A stretch of 64,000 bases of DNA, taken from contig NC_088306.1 of the NCBI RefSeq assembly GCF_032854445.1, positions 24,649,764 to 24,713,763 on the forward strand, given 5' to 3'. The notes under the pieces are model-generated. The model was not told the origin of the DNA, ran no database searches, and saw nothing but the letters and a program-made list of their open reading frames with translations. Positions 48,603 through 60,089 of this stretch are shown one piece after another (positions within the stretch are counted from its first letter, which is position 1; each line of letters opens with the position of its first letter). The DNA comes from Liolophura sinensis. Taxonomy: Eukaryota; Mollusca; Polyplacophora; Chitonida; Chitonidae. A program made the translations under genes and the position numbers.

Positions 48603-48935
48603 TTAAACAAACTTAATTCGCTGCTTTTGTTCGATTTCAACCTGCCAAACAGTCAAAGGCTCGGGGAACAATAGTGGCTTAATTTGGACTGCACTTACTT
48701 GGGAGTAGGATAAGCACTGAGAATACTGAGTAGACATATTGTGCCCAAAAAAGCACGAGTCAGTATATACATGACGCTTTCTTAACGTCGAAAAACTCAT
48801 TGAGGCATTGTGCAAGTTGTGAAGAGGGAATTGAATATGGTATGGCAAGGTTTGTATAGATCTAATTAATTCTGTAGCACCATGATCTTCGAATTGTATG
48901 ACAATGTTATTAAATTCATCATTGTCCCCGCTCAT
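48603..48935 (-). CDS. ATG-started 110-codon open frame, unrecognised
   Basis: Begins at a true ATG (48935-48933) with MSGDNDEFNNIVIQFEDHG and runs 110 codons to a stop. No signal peptide, membrane segment or motif I can name. Codon use follows the AT-rich background, so there is no bias to separate it from chance. Could be an intron-less hypothetical gene or, more likely, a random frame. Confidence 0.15.
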   Translation of the reverse strand: MSGDNDEFNNIVIQFEDHGATELIRSIQTLPYHIQFPLHNLHNASMSFSTLRKRHVYTDSCFFGHNMSTQYSQCLSYSQVSAVQIKPLLFPEPLTVWQVEIEQKQRIKFV

Positions 48936-50499
48936 TCAGAAACACGGCGGCCAATAGTGTTCTGAAAGGCCAGTTACGTCGATTTGTTTGACTTTTGGCA
49001 ATACTTCAATTGGTCAATTATGGCGTGTCGACTTTCTAGGCCACTTGTGTTTGTATAAATGCCGAGATAATATATTAAAGTTGAACACCGTGTATAGCCC
49101 ATGGTGAGAGCTGCAAACAAAACGATGTGAAGCCTATTTCTAGATACATGAAAGTAGCATTTATACACCAACAATATGGTTTGATATAAACGTACACGAC
49201 ATTAATAACAAAACTTAACCTCGACTCAAGGACGGATTGTTCATCGCTCTGTTACAATCCATGTATACTACGTAACCAGTTTGCCTACAAAATAGTAAGC
49301 GCAAATGCTAGAACGAACAACAACTTGGGCCCGAATAACTTAAAGAAGGTGCAGACCTTTTTTGGACTCAGTTTAAAAGTCATTTCATGGCAAGGGAGTA
49401 TCTTTACTGTAACATTTACCACAGCTTGAGGGAGTGAGAGGTCGAAACCAGACATTGGCATTTTTTTTTAGGTTTTTCACTAAAACACTAAAATAAGAGA
49501 GCTGAGAATAGTCTTGAGAAATCAAGAAGATAACCGAAAAAATAATATGGCTTCGAGATTGCAAAGTAGGAACAGTTGTAAGAGATTAGAATAAAACGAG
49601 GAAAACCCGTTATTCTTACTCTTGATACGATTCTGGTCTAATCCACTCGATCTCTATCAACACAAAACATTCTCGTCATGCTGAGTATTCGTAAGTAATG
49701 AAAAACAGTCCATGATAAAATCCGGTTTCGGAAAATAAATAGAACTCCCGAATTCCATACATTGTGTGCTTTATGGCCTTGCCCTTTAGAATGGGACTCC
49801 CGAAAAGACGTTATAGAGCGGGAGTACAGACGATTAGGGTAATTTAGGCGACATAGAGTCTTGGTTCGGACCGGAACGTATAGGTCTTGTCATTCAACAT
49901 ATATATCGATTGTGCCCAATGTGACTTGTTCAGTCCCCCTTTCTTCCCACAGAATGATGAATTGAGGCAAGAGAACTTGTGGCGTGAAAAGAAGGAACAA
50001 TTATCGTTTATGAGCCATTGTAGACATGCTTGCTATTATTACAAAGAATAAAAGAAACGGTGTTTACAGACAAATGCATGTCGGTCTGACCATCGACGGT
50101 ACAGAAAAATCTTCCCGAATCAATATAAGCGATTACTGTATAGATGCTATCCCTGAGAATCTGAAAGCCGGGGGCCAACAGTGGCGCTTGCGTTGGGAGA
50201 AAAGCTCTGTATAGTACCGCGAGCTACTGCGCAGATCTGCCAGAGAGAAAGAGTTAAAGAAACGGCAGGCATTGGCGGGTAAACATTCCCCAGAAACTAA
50301 CGTTGATAAAGGAGGTGGCCGAGCCACTGACCCAGAGTTATCAGCGATTACATAACGCAAAGATAACCGGCCGAAGCTCGCTTATTAGAAAGTCTAATTA
50401 AGCGAGCTCCCCTGTAGCCGCCATATACAACTGAAAACAGGGCGCGCTCAATACGCCGTCTGCTAGCAAACAAACCGTGGACAATTTGATGGAACTTTC
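48936..50499. other. No recognisable gene
   Basis: Nothing recognised. Base composition becomes more GC-rich from about 50150 toward the next feature. Confidence 0.45.
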
Positions 50500-50846
50500 G
50501 CTCCAAGTTAGCTCCGGACGATCGCCTTGGCGTGAGAGATGAGGGAAAGGAAAGGTTGGAGGGGGAGGTAGTGGGAAGAGAGAGAGAAAGGCAGAGGAGG
50601 GTGGCTCGTAGCGTAGACCAATCAGCTCGTCGGATTCAGAAGATCCAGGATCTGGACGTGATAGACAATCGTCCTGTCCACTTAATGCCTTGGGGGGACT
50701 TGCGCTTGAAACCTACCCACGGCGCAATGTTGCGTAGAACGCCCACAACAATCACCACGGAAACATCACGAAGAGTCCAGCGTACTGTAGCCAAACATTT
50801 CAACACGACACTGCTGCATTCCTGGTTTTGTGTCCGATTATGGTAA
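50500..50846 (+). other. GC-rich patch with open frame and CCAAT-like motif
   Basis: Locally GC-richer than its surroundings, with several CpGs, a purine-rich stretch (50540-50602) and a GACCAATCAGCTCG motif (about 50617-50630). A plus-strand frame from 50532 continues to 50846. Its middle (RRIQKIQDLDVIDNRPVHL) looks protein-like, with no family recognised. It may be a promoter with first exon, or simply a GC-rich island. Confidence 0.22.
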
Positions 50847-50925
50847 CATTGACTAATTCATTGATTGACATTATAACCGCTGTAATCCGTTCCTAACTTA
50901 TGGAGTGACTGATTCATCAGCCCAA

Positions 50926-51052
50926 TTTGCGGATGGTCGTGGGTTTTCACCGGGCTTTGCCAGGTTTTCTCCCACCATAATGCTGGTTGCCGTCGTATAA
51001 GTGAAATATTCTTGAGTACAGCGTAGAACATCAATCAAATAAATAAATAAAT
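50926..51052 (+). repeat. SINE-B 3' half
   Basis: 'TTTTCACCGGGCTTTGCCAG', 'CTCCCACCATAATGCTGGTT', 'AAGTGAAATATTCTTGAGTA' and an AAAT tail; head absent. Confidence 0.88.
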
Positions 51053-52979
51053 TTATTCTTCGTTTGATGCATATATGATCGAATAAATGAATAACATTAA
51101 GCTTCAGTTACACATTGATCTTTTCATGAACCGATGGTTTGACTGATTCATGCCTTCAGTCATCCTTTACGGAATAACTGTTTAATTTCATCACTGTAAT
51201 CACCATCACTGCTATTTTTATCGCACTAAAGACACTGCTACAGTTTCCTGAAACCATATGCATTCAAGCATTCATTTACACCATGCACACACATACACAT
51301 GGCTTTATACAGCGTTAATCGTGACAGGTGTCATTTTAAAAGAAATGTTTTTAAGCGGAACGTAAAACACCACAAAAAATAAAGAAATAAATAGAAACGT
51401 ATAGTACACTGGGATAGAACAGGGTGCTTGCCTTTCTTATTTTCTAGAGTTTTTTCTTCGTATTTTTTTCTTTTTTGGTTATCGTTGAACAATTTGATGA
51501 ATTTTCTGAAGGTTTGGCAGTAAAAACGGTTTTAACTTTCGTAGAGTTGATTACCTCACTGATAATTCCATTTTTATGGTGCATTCTTTATTTCTGTCTA
51601 TTACCGCACCGTGAACCATGACACCGTGTTAGCTCACAGTGCAGAAAGCGCCTCGGGGCAAATATTCCAAGCCATATTGCTGCGTTTCTATCCCAGTTCC
51701 TGTATAACTATGTTAATACACATGCGATGAGGAAAGAAACAACAAGTGGCCTCTTATGAGAGATATTTTATGGCACCCATGTTCCAATAATAAAGAACAA
51801 CACTCTGAGAGTGGTTCCGCGCTCCTTGAATACCACGGCCAAATATTCAATCCAGTGAATTCAATATCATTGGGGAGTGCAGAATTCACAATCGTGAAAT
51901 ACGTATCGCCGTAAAACGAGTGTTAGGTGTTCGTATTAATTGTCAGTAAGGTATATGACGTGAATATATTAATCTATATGCGTTTTCTACAGATATCTGT
52001 GATACCACACACAGGGTATACAGCATATGCATGTTGCCTTTGTACTCATCACCAATTATCCAAGTGCACTCTCTGCTGGAGAAAGTTTCTCTTGACATAA
52101 AATTTTAAATTTCTGCATGCCTAATGGGGAGCAGGTGTACTGATCGTGAATGAATGAATTAATGAATGATTTCAGCCATATCGTGGCGACTGACCATGAA
52201 ATAAATGTAGCTTTCATATTTTGGGTCATTTTTTCCAAGCATAGAGCACTTTTTGTACAGTTTTAATTTCCCCACCCACACATATTCGTAAATGACGTGT
52301 TATATTGTAATCAGCATATATAGACCAAGTACATTCCGTCCAATGCGATTTTGTGATAATCTTGAATACTTGTATTACTTTTTTTTATCAAGTTGACATA
52401 TGCTATTGCTGCTTTCAAAAACAGCAAATTTTAATTTGAAGATATTAGGGATCCACAGTTAGTCAGAATGAGAAAACGTTTCGATCGTGTCAACAAAAGT
52501 TTGATCCAAAATGGGAGTGACCTAGGTCCTAGGAAAAGGCGTTACCACATTATAGTTCAGGTTTTGGATAAATATACAGCTTTAACGATATGCTATGGGG
52601 GGAAAAAAACCCTCTCATTTAACACCATGGGATTACCGGGGAATGCAGGGGATTTCCAAAAACTGCTACGGCTTTGTCGGTATTTTAGACCGGGAGACAT
52701 CTTTGGCTCTGTACAATAGACATCGTTTCTCAGCAAGACTGACATTTCAGATTAAATTAAACGCAGTTACATATTCCATCCACGTGGCTTCTAGCTGTTC
52801 TCAACATTATCTGCACCACGGGCGAGTCTATCTCAGGCTTTACGTCTTGTCCGCTTTTTCAGACTTAACGACGAGCCGTACTTGTCTTCTAGCTGTGCAA
52901 GTCTATACTGATAACAATCTATAGCTACTGTGGGAGAAGGGTAAACATAAATGTAGATCGGTGAAAGGAGACCTTGTTA
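51053..52979. other. No recognisable gene; short GAAT repeat
   Basis: A (GAAT)n-like microsatellite lies at 52146-52168. Overlapping frames at 52468-52924 are unrecognised. A partial SINE-like tail near 51358-51395 is too decayed to assign. Confidence 0.45.
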
Positions 52980-53480
52980 CGCTGTCCGTCATGCGTTGTT
53001 ACACTTGCTGTATCATCACGTCACGTTACGTACTTTTTTGTCCCATGAAGTCTTGATACACGTTTCATCGTATCAATCCTTTTTACACTTCTGGTCTTAA
53101 TGTTTTGTACTTTTCCTCTCTTATCATGTCTTGTTACACTTCCCGTTTCTCGACGCCTTGTTACCCTCCATGTCTTGTCAAATCTTGTTACACTTAGTAT
53201 TTCATAACGTTTTGCTACACTTCCTTTCTCAAAAAATATCAGGTCATACCTCCTGTCCGATCAAGTCTCGTCACACTTCATATACCATCACGTTTTGTTA
53301 CAAAGCCTATCTCAACAGGATATGTCACATCTCCTGGCCTATCAAATCTTGTTCCAGTCCCCAATCCCACCATGTTTTTGTTGCAGTTTCCTTCTCACCA
53401 GAACTCGTAACTTTCACTTCAAGTCTCATCAAGTATTGTTATACGTCTTTTTTATTATTACATCTTGTTACACTTCTAGT
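52980..53480. repeat. Decayed pyrimidine-rich minisatellite
   Basis: A TCTTGTTACACTT-like core recurs about every 25-30 bases (for example near 52995, 53130, 53158, 53187, 53215, 53270, 53295, 53350 and 53465), separated by a variable TTCCNGTNTCATCA-like spacer. Units are too diverged for exact copy counting. The array's bias explains the 163- and 112-codon plus-strand frames that overlap it. Confidence 0.65.
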
Positions 53481-55818
53481 TTCGTGTCATCTTTATACGT
53501 GGATTTTCCTGATTGCTATACCTTCCTTCTTATTGTGTTTTGGTACAAATCCGATCCTATTGCATTTTCGTATGATCCCTTCGAGACAGATAGCCTTGTT
53601 CAAGAACAAATGGCGATGCTGAATGTCGCGTGACACTAGGGGTTTGTATCTATTGCAAGTCAATGGGAAAATAATCTGGAATCCATCGTCAGAATTTCAA
53701 TAACAGCCATGAACCAGGGCATCCCTCTTCCAAACCATCATTATTTGCACACAAGATATTATGTAGAACCGATTGTCTTTTGCATGTTGAACTATTGCAT
53801 GGTTCCGTTCAAACAAGACTCGAATATTATAGTCGATGATTGGATTTGTGCTGTATGGCTTTTGTTGGGAAATTGGTCTTATCGGTTTGGCATGTCGATT
53901 TCAGGACAGAAAATTGATACATAACGTTTGATTCCAACCCCACGTCGCTTTAAAAGAAATACACATACAAGAATCACTTCGTGACACATTCTCCGTCTTT
54001 TCAATCAAATTACCAGCCAGTCGAAAGACGCTTTTACACAAACGCTAAAATCATCGTTGCCTAAACCACCTCATTTGATCCATTTTATGGATGATATGCC
54101 AGTTATTCTCATATATACAAATTATGTATCGGTATATCTCCAAATCCACATTGTTTTTTTTTACAGATATTCTCCCGCAAAAATATTGAAACGGAAATAA
54201 ATCAGCATTTATAATGCAGCTGTCTTCCTACTGGTTATAATGTATTTGGGATATTGCATACATCCGAATATATGTGTTTATATTGCGTCAAAACAAAAAA
54301 CATATCTTTCAACTAAAATATATACGAATACCTGACAAACTATTAGTCCTACAGAAACACTGTGCATAAACAGTTCCAATATCTATCTTTCCTGTATTAT
54401 TTTGTTCTTTACCTATACCACTACTATACCCGAAAACGTTATTAGATTGGTTTATTAACTGACTGATGTTTATGGTATTTATGTCTTTTTTTACATATTT
54501 TTTACATATACAACAGCGGTTTAAAAGTGAATGGTAAGGCTTATGTAATGGCTAGATTGCCCTAGTTACAAAATTGTTTTCACAAATATGACTTATGAGA
54601 TAAGACAGACAAGCTTCTTGACAACAGGTCAACACACGCGAAACGAGCGAAAAATAAACGTAAGAATATTATGTTCATCGGAAGCTGAATACTCAACATC
54701 TGTAAATATCGTCCAGCGGTCAGTGCGCAAGATCCCATGTAGCTTAACACTAATGTCCACTACCAGGATTGTCGTCAATTTATCAGATATTTGACTGTGG
54801 ACAACCGTGGGGCAACCACTGCACATTCCCATGAAACAGTTGTTAGCTTGCCCCTAGGTCGTAGGACAACTTTGTCCGACGACGGGTTTAAGCCTCCACC
54901 CGTCAACTGGGCAAACCCTTTAGACCAATGGCTTCATCACTACAGCCGTGCAATTTTCCATAAACTCTATTGACCATTCCCTCTCGACAGGCGTGCTATA
55001 CAGGGAAATGTTTCTCTACGCCATCCTTAGAGGCACGATAATTATGACAAGTCATTGCCCGTGATAAATACAGCCACTGAACGTGATTTAACACTCGACC
55101 TATAGAACACTGACTATATAATTATCATGGCGTGTAAAACAAGGCACTGTCAGTTGTATGTGTATTGGCTCCGCTTGTGCAGTCCTGTGAAATATCTACG
55201 GAGGATTCACAACAACCACCCAACACCCAACACCCACCAGTGACAATAATACACAAACAAAACAGTAAAAATTACTTTCCTTTTTCGCAGGCCGAAATTC
55301 AGCGTGATCAAATGTTGACAAAGTGAAATACATTATCTAGTATTTGAAGACATAGTTTCCATTCGACGTCAATGCTCTTTAAGATATTGTAGCACAACCT
55401 TGATATTCAAAACATCCAGTATATGGTTGGAATCTCGATTATTTAGCGTTTTATTTCTAGCCATTTAATAGAAAACAGAACTTTAAAAATACGATACTTC
55501 GAATGTGAATGTGGTTCTGTTGACTGCGAATTATTGGACCTTTCTTTGTAAATAGTTGGCTTCGTAGAAGTTATCACTTACATACAAAATACAGTATAAA
55601 ATGAGTGTAGTTCACGTGACATCTCGCCGTGATATGGCTGATATACTGCCAATGTGGGGTAGACTACTATGTATGAAATCTAGAAGTGTATGGCAGGCAA
55701 GTGTGTGACGATTGGCGACATAACTTTAAATCAGTCCAAGAATGCGATCTAAATCCATCCTGATTCCTTGTCAAACACTTTATAAGTTATAAAACACGAT
55801 AAAAACAATGTAACTTAC
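53481..55818. other. Mostly intron 1 of the neuroligin-like gene
   Basis: From 55818 leftward this is the first intron of the minus-strand neuroligin-like gene by inference from the donor at 55818-55813. No later exon was seen. Other frames (53709-53924, 54588-54973) are unrecognised. A short CCCAACACCCAACACCCA run lies near 55218-55236. Confidence 0.45.
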
Positions 55819-56269
55819 CTTTCGTTGGCACATATATGTTTAAGGACAGACAATCCTCGATCTGATGACGGGTAAACTTTGATATCCGATTCAGGTGTTC
55901 GGCTAAAAATTCCGACTTTGTCCTTTTTAATTCTTCTTTGTCCAGGCGTTTCTGCGGACACGCCGGTCTCGTTGTCATCAGCATACGCAAACCTTTCCAT
56001 TTCTCTACGGGATTTGTCGGCGGCATAAACCTTAATCGGCTGCCGAGAAGAGAAGCGTACTGAAGGCCCAGGTATACTTCCACGGGCCGTACTTTCTTGT
56101 TATTGGGAAACTCAACAAGTAATCCTTGCACTTTTCCGTGATTTGTCTCGATGACTCTTCTGCCTTGGCGGTAACTGTTGGTAGGATCGAGTCCCCCATC
56201 ACTAAAACACACCACAGTCACCAACAGTATGAATGAGAGAGATTTCCAATTAAACTCCATCTCTCCCAT
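55819..56269 (-). CDS. Neuroligin-like protein, first coding exon (partial)
   Basis: A 451-base exon giving the first 150 residues of a cholinesterase-fold adhesion protein; neuroligins are postsynaptic membrane partners of neurexins. The ATG at 56269 (or 56260) opens a signal peptide (hydrophobic core SFILLVTVVCF, residues 12-22). The domain starts near residue 37: RRVIETNHGKVQG, then PVEVYLG (62-68), FMPP (81-84) and Cys104, ending EDCLSLNIYVP (138-148), the type-B carboxylesterase pattern. Cys104 and Cys140 are placed to form the usual first disulfide. Ser142 replaces the usual aromatic or Thr of that pattern. A consensus donor (AAAG|GTAAGT, 55818-55813) leaves phase 1. The nucleophile region lies in later exons, so loss of enzyme activity cannot be judged. 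Alternatives are other cholinesterase-like adhesion molecules (gliotactin, neurotactin) or an esterase, but PVEVYLG and FMPP favour neuroligin. Confidence 0.88.
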
Positions 56270-57290
56270 CTTCGCCAACCTATATACAAATTCACTACAC
56301 AACACACTAACTCACCGTCTATTTACCACGGCGATAGTGTACGAGGAAATCAGGTTTGTCCCCTGGGCCAATTGTAACACTTTCTAAATGAGATTCACAC
56401 ACGCGGTTTGGTCATATAAATAACCGATCTGGTCTTCGGTTGGACTTGGACCGACACTGTCCCGAGCGTAGCGGCTCATGCTTTCACGGTGCAGTGAGCA
56501 GCACAACTTAACCCACGAGGTCTGTATCCGCAGACTTTCCCTCGAGCTAAACGCGGATCACTCGGGATGAGTTAAAGGGTAAAAGATCGCTAGATTGATA
56601 CGGCAAAGAGAGAGCTGGGAAGACTGTTCAGAGCCTTCACTCAGTCCGTTACTAACGCACACTTCTCTAGCCCTCTCCTTCAACACAGTGTTACCACTAG
56701 CAGATGCTCTAGCCGAATCACGTTTTGTTGGACGAATCTGTGCGCATGCGTTGTACAAGTCTTCTACCGACCAAGTAAAGAAAGAAAAGAAGGTCCCAAT
56801 AGAGTGCATCTAATCACAAAACAGGGCCAAGTAAGGGGGATAAAAGTGAAAAAAAAAGCAAACCACTGGCGCTCAGTTGAAGAGGATCGACCTTAGGGCT
56901 TCTTTCATCGCCGATACCTTTTAGGCTAAAAACAATATAAGAGATCAATATGGGAAGAGAACAGAGCTAAGGCCGAGTTGAAGGGTACAGGAGTGCTTGC
57001 CATTCATCGACATCTTTGCGTTCTAGTTAAGATTGTGGCCAGAGCGAGATACCCTGCTGGGACGAGTCGATAAAGAGAGCTTCGGAAAGCTTTAATCGTG
57101 TAGTTATATGCAATTGCCAAAGCATGTAGCTGACAATAGCTATAACGGAGAGTGATCCTATATTAGGGGCGAGTTCTCCTCCAAATCTCGTTCGTTATGT
57201 CCTGGTACAAACTTATTCCGTGGTTACAACCCGGAATGGAAAATGTCGCCGTAATTATTCGATTTTCAGATCAACGCTCGCAAGACTTAC
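56270..57290 (-). promoter_or_regulatory. Upstream region of the neuroligin-like gene
   Basis: Inferred 5' UTR, promoter or intron. No TATA box is obvious near the ATG. A possible acceptor (GTATATAG, just upstream of the ATG) would fit a leader exon further right. The frames on both strands at 56558-56813 mirror each other and are not believed. No other feature seen. Confidence 0.3.
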
Positions 57291-57314
57291 TTTTGGGACC
57301 CATGTCGCCTGCCA
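57291..57314 (-). other. Possible leader exon with consensus donor
   Basis: On the minus strand an ATG at 57314 begins MAGDMGPK and the sequence reaches a donor AAAA|GTAAGT (GT at 57290-57289). A donor this good on the same strand, about 1 kb upstream of the neuroligin-like exon, could be a 5' leader exon. If so, its ATG would be an upstream start or out of use, since the downstream exon carries its own signal peptide. The left boundary is the ATG only; the true 5' end is unknown. Chance GTAAGT matches are frequent. Confidence 0.25.
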
Positions 57315-58646
57315 TGACTTGACGTAATCCTAAGTTTAAGAAGCAAAAACAAAACTACCCCTGAAGTACCCAAATTTGAAAAGCTATAAGCTTTGCAATA
57401 TATATCAAATTTTATTCATATATCCTTTAATCGTCTAACGCCTTGGTATTAGGTCGCCGGCGTTTCCCTGATCTGTCTATTCATTCCCCTTAGTAAATGC
57501 CATTTTATAGAATATTTGGCAAAGGAAGGGCTGCCTAGGGAAGACGGAGCTACCCAAAATCGATACCATCCAAAGATGTACTGTCCGCCTTTGTATGTCT
57601 AAAACCCTTTAGCAAAGTTAAATCCCACTGTGTATGGTTCTCGCAGTAGAATCATCTTTCGACGAGAATATGTTGTCATAGTAACTGAAGCGCGGACGGC
57701 AAATGTAAGACATAATATTTGAGCTTTGATACCATACACTGAGGACGACTCCCTGGCTAGCTAACCTCATTTATCTCTCCGGAGAATTCTAGCGCCTTCC
57801 CAATTTCCCTGGTCGTGCTCTAAACGTGGAAGACGGCTCAAGGGAGGTAACCTACTCACTTGCGGCGAGAGAAATGATGCGCAGCTAAGCGGTAAATCAC
57901 AGCTGGCACGAGAACGAGATAATCCCTTTACCTTATCGTCGCGATATAGTCATTCACAAGAGGGCGCCACGTGGCCACGTTGAAAAAACTTGATCAGCAG
58001 TATAGCGCGATGTCTGATTTGCATCGCCCGATGGTTTAATTGTCTCGTTAAGCTAAGCAATGAAAAAAAACTGAATTATCATAGCACATTTCATTCGATG
58101 AATTGTAGATTTATTTGTTTATTTTGAGTTTTGTATTTAAGTATTTTGACGCATGAACAGCGATTTCAAATTATGTCCGCAAAGATATTTTATTGTGCAT
58201 TCTTTTCTTTCAAAGTGGATTGTTGGCTAACTCCGACTATTAGGCTCTTTACCTACTACGGCCTTTAACCAAGGAGATATGCCTTTTTTTCTGGTATTTT
58301 TATTTTAGTGCTTGGGGATGCTTTAGGTTTTAAGTAGCGAGTAAAACCCCAATGGAACAAATAAAAACATCAACCAATGAAAGTATCAAGATTACCAGGT
58401 TTATAATCTTACACATTCCAAGATTGCCACTTGAACAATTGTATTAATTATGCTGACCAGGTAAACGTCGGTTAAGGACACTCGCTGCTTGGAAGAAAAT
58501 CCAGCTGTTATTTATCAATAATACTGGTGAAATTGAAAATAATCATAATCGCATTGAGGTCGTACATCGTATTTTACAGTTTGTGTGCGTTTGATTACAT
58601 CGATTACATCTTCCTACTCAAGGGAATTTAACTCCGGCCTTAGCCC
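57315..58646. other. No recognisable gene
   Basis: Region to the right of the neuroligin-like 5' end. Contains a GCCACGTGGCCACG string (about 57966-57979) with an E-box core CACGTG, of unknown significance. No coding frame. Confidence 0.4.
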
Positions 58647-58856
58647 GATTCCACGAAGCCAGGTTTGACTCGATTCAAACGTAGAAATGTGATTCACTAT
58701 TTCAGTTTGTTATCCTAAATTTCAAAATTCACGTGACGAAAAATATATCGCTAATTATTATGCGGTCATAAACTGCGTAATGTGATGAGACTTGTGGTGT
58801 TGACTTAATACTAAATGATAAAGAAAATTGTTTGTGGAATCCATCTTGCTGTAGTC
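58647..58856. repeat. Possible short DNA element (family G)
   Basis: The left end GCCCGATTCCACGAAGCC and the right end TTGTTTGTGGAATCCATC form a short inverted pair (about 9 of 10 bases: GATTCCAC / GTGGAATC). The left end also occurs at 43798. A target duplication is not evident, so this is tentative. Confidence 0.4.
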
Positions 58857-59691
58857 GTATCTGGACATTCCAGAAAAACTGTGGCGTAGGAAGTATGATA
58901 CAGTTTTCAAGGAAGAATCAGATGTTCAGAATTCATAGCATTAGAAGCTAAGGGCCATGAAGCGACCAATGTCTCCTGGTTCTCACACCAGCCTGTCTAA
59001 TGGATGTAACACCCGATTGGAGCGCAGTTACATGTACTTATCAGAGGCATATCCACTGCGGAAACAATGTTACACAATTTGAATAGATATAGTCTTAAAC
59101 CATTTATACTGTGCATGTAGATCTATGAGAAATTCGTTAAAATAAGAAAAAAAATACACAAATTCAAGATATTAAGGTACAGTAACAAGTAATTTATTCA
59201 AGTATATATTTTGTAGCATGTTACATAGGACAAAATAATTTGGAAGAAGGAAAGAAAGGGAAAAACTAGAAACTAATTGTAATTTGTCTATATTTTTTGT
59301 CAAGTAATCCCTTGGTAGGCCCCCAGAGCTTGTGCCTCATGCAGTGTGTAAGATAAAGAAACAGTAAATGAAAGTTTAACGAATAACGCCAGGGTATCTA
59401 CACACCTACACAAGTGACTGGTTCATCTGGTCACTTGTGACTTCAAATATCATATACTTGCAACTTTTAACTAAAAGTTCTAAGTTTAATACAATGTATG
59501 TCTCAAATACAAAGGTTTTAGATGTTAGTTATATGGTACAAGTACAAAAGTTTTGATTTTACTTTGAGCCTCATGTGTTTCATTCAACTATAAATATTGT
59601 TAAATCCATGATAATAGTAAGCACAGAATATAACTTAACACTTAAACTACCCTTTATATTCTCTCTATCAGTTTAGTTTTACCGATGACAA

Positions 59692-59757
59692 TGAGTGAGT
59701 TAGTGCTTGGGGTTTAACGTCGCACTTAACAATTTTTCAGTCATATGACGACGACGG
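59692..59757 (-). repeat. SINE-A/C 3' tail fragment
   Basis: TGAGTGAGT tail, then 'TTTAACGTCGCACTTAACAA' and 'TTTTTCAGTCATATGACGAC'. Only the tail shared by SINE-A and SINE-C is present. Confidence 0.82.
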
Positions 59758-60089
59758 TCACACACTGAAGATTCCGTGATTTCACATGTAACAAAATTGT
59801 GCAGAGGGCGCCTATCTTTTCAAATTTCTATGCCCACGTCATGTTAGAAACTTTATAAGAATGAAGAGCACGGACAAATCGTCTGGGTATGACAGTGGAC
59901 TAATACTGACATCAGTACTGTGATACAAAAAAGGGTGGCAATTATTAAACTGACCATGTGATTTTAGATTTACACTGGGATTGGTGGAACGTAAAATAGT
60001 TAAAGTGAGAACAAAGATTATATTATACGTGAAGTACAATGTTAATGACCTCATAGGGAATATATTAGACCACAGCATGGGTAACAAAA
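59758..60089. other. No recognisable gene
   Basis: Nothing recognised. The minus-strand 82-codon frame at 59839-60087 ends beside the terminal inverted repeat and has no identity. Confidence 0.5.

Noticed and set aside
53131-53633. 163-codon plus-strand gene
   Set aside because: It overlaps another frame of similar length and is explained by the pyrimidine-rich decayed tandem repeat.
56558-56813. Coding exons on either strand upstream of the neuroligin-like gene
   Set aside because: The two frames mirror each other on opposite strands with no splice sites or recognisable product.
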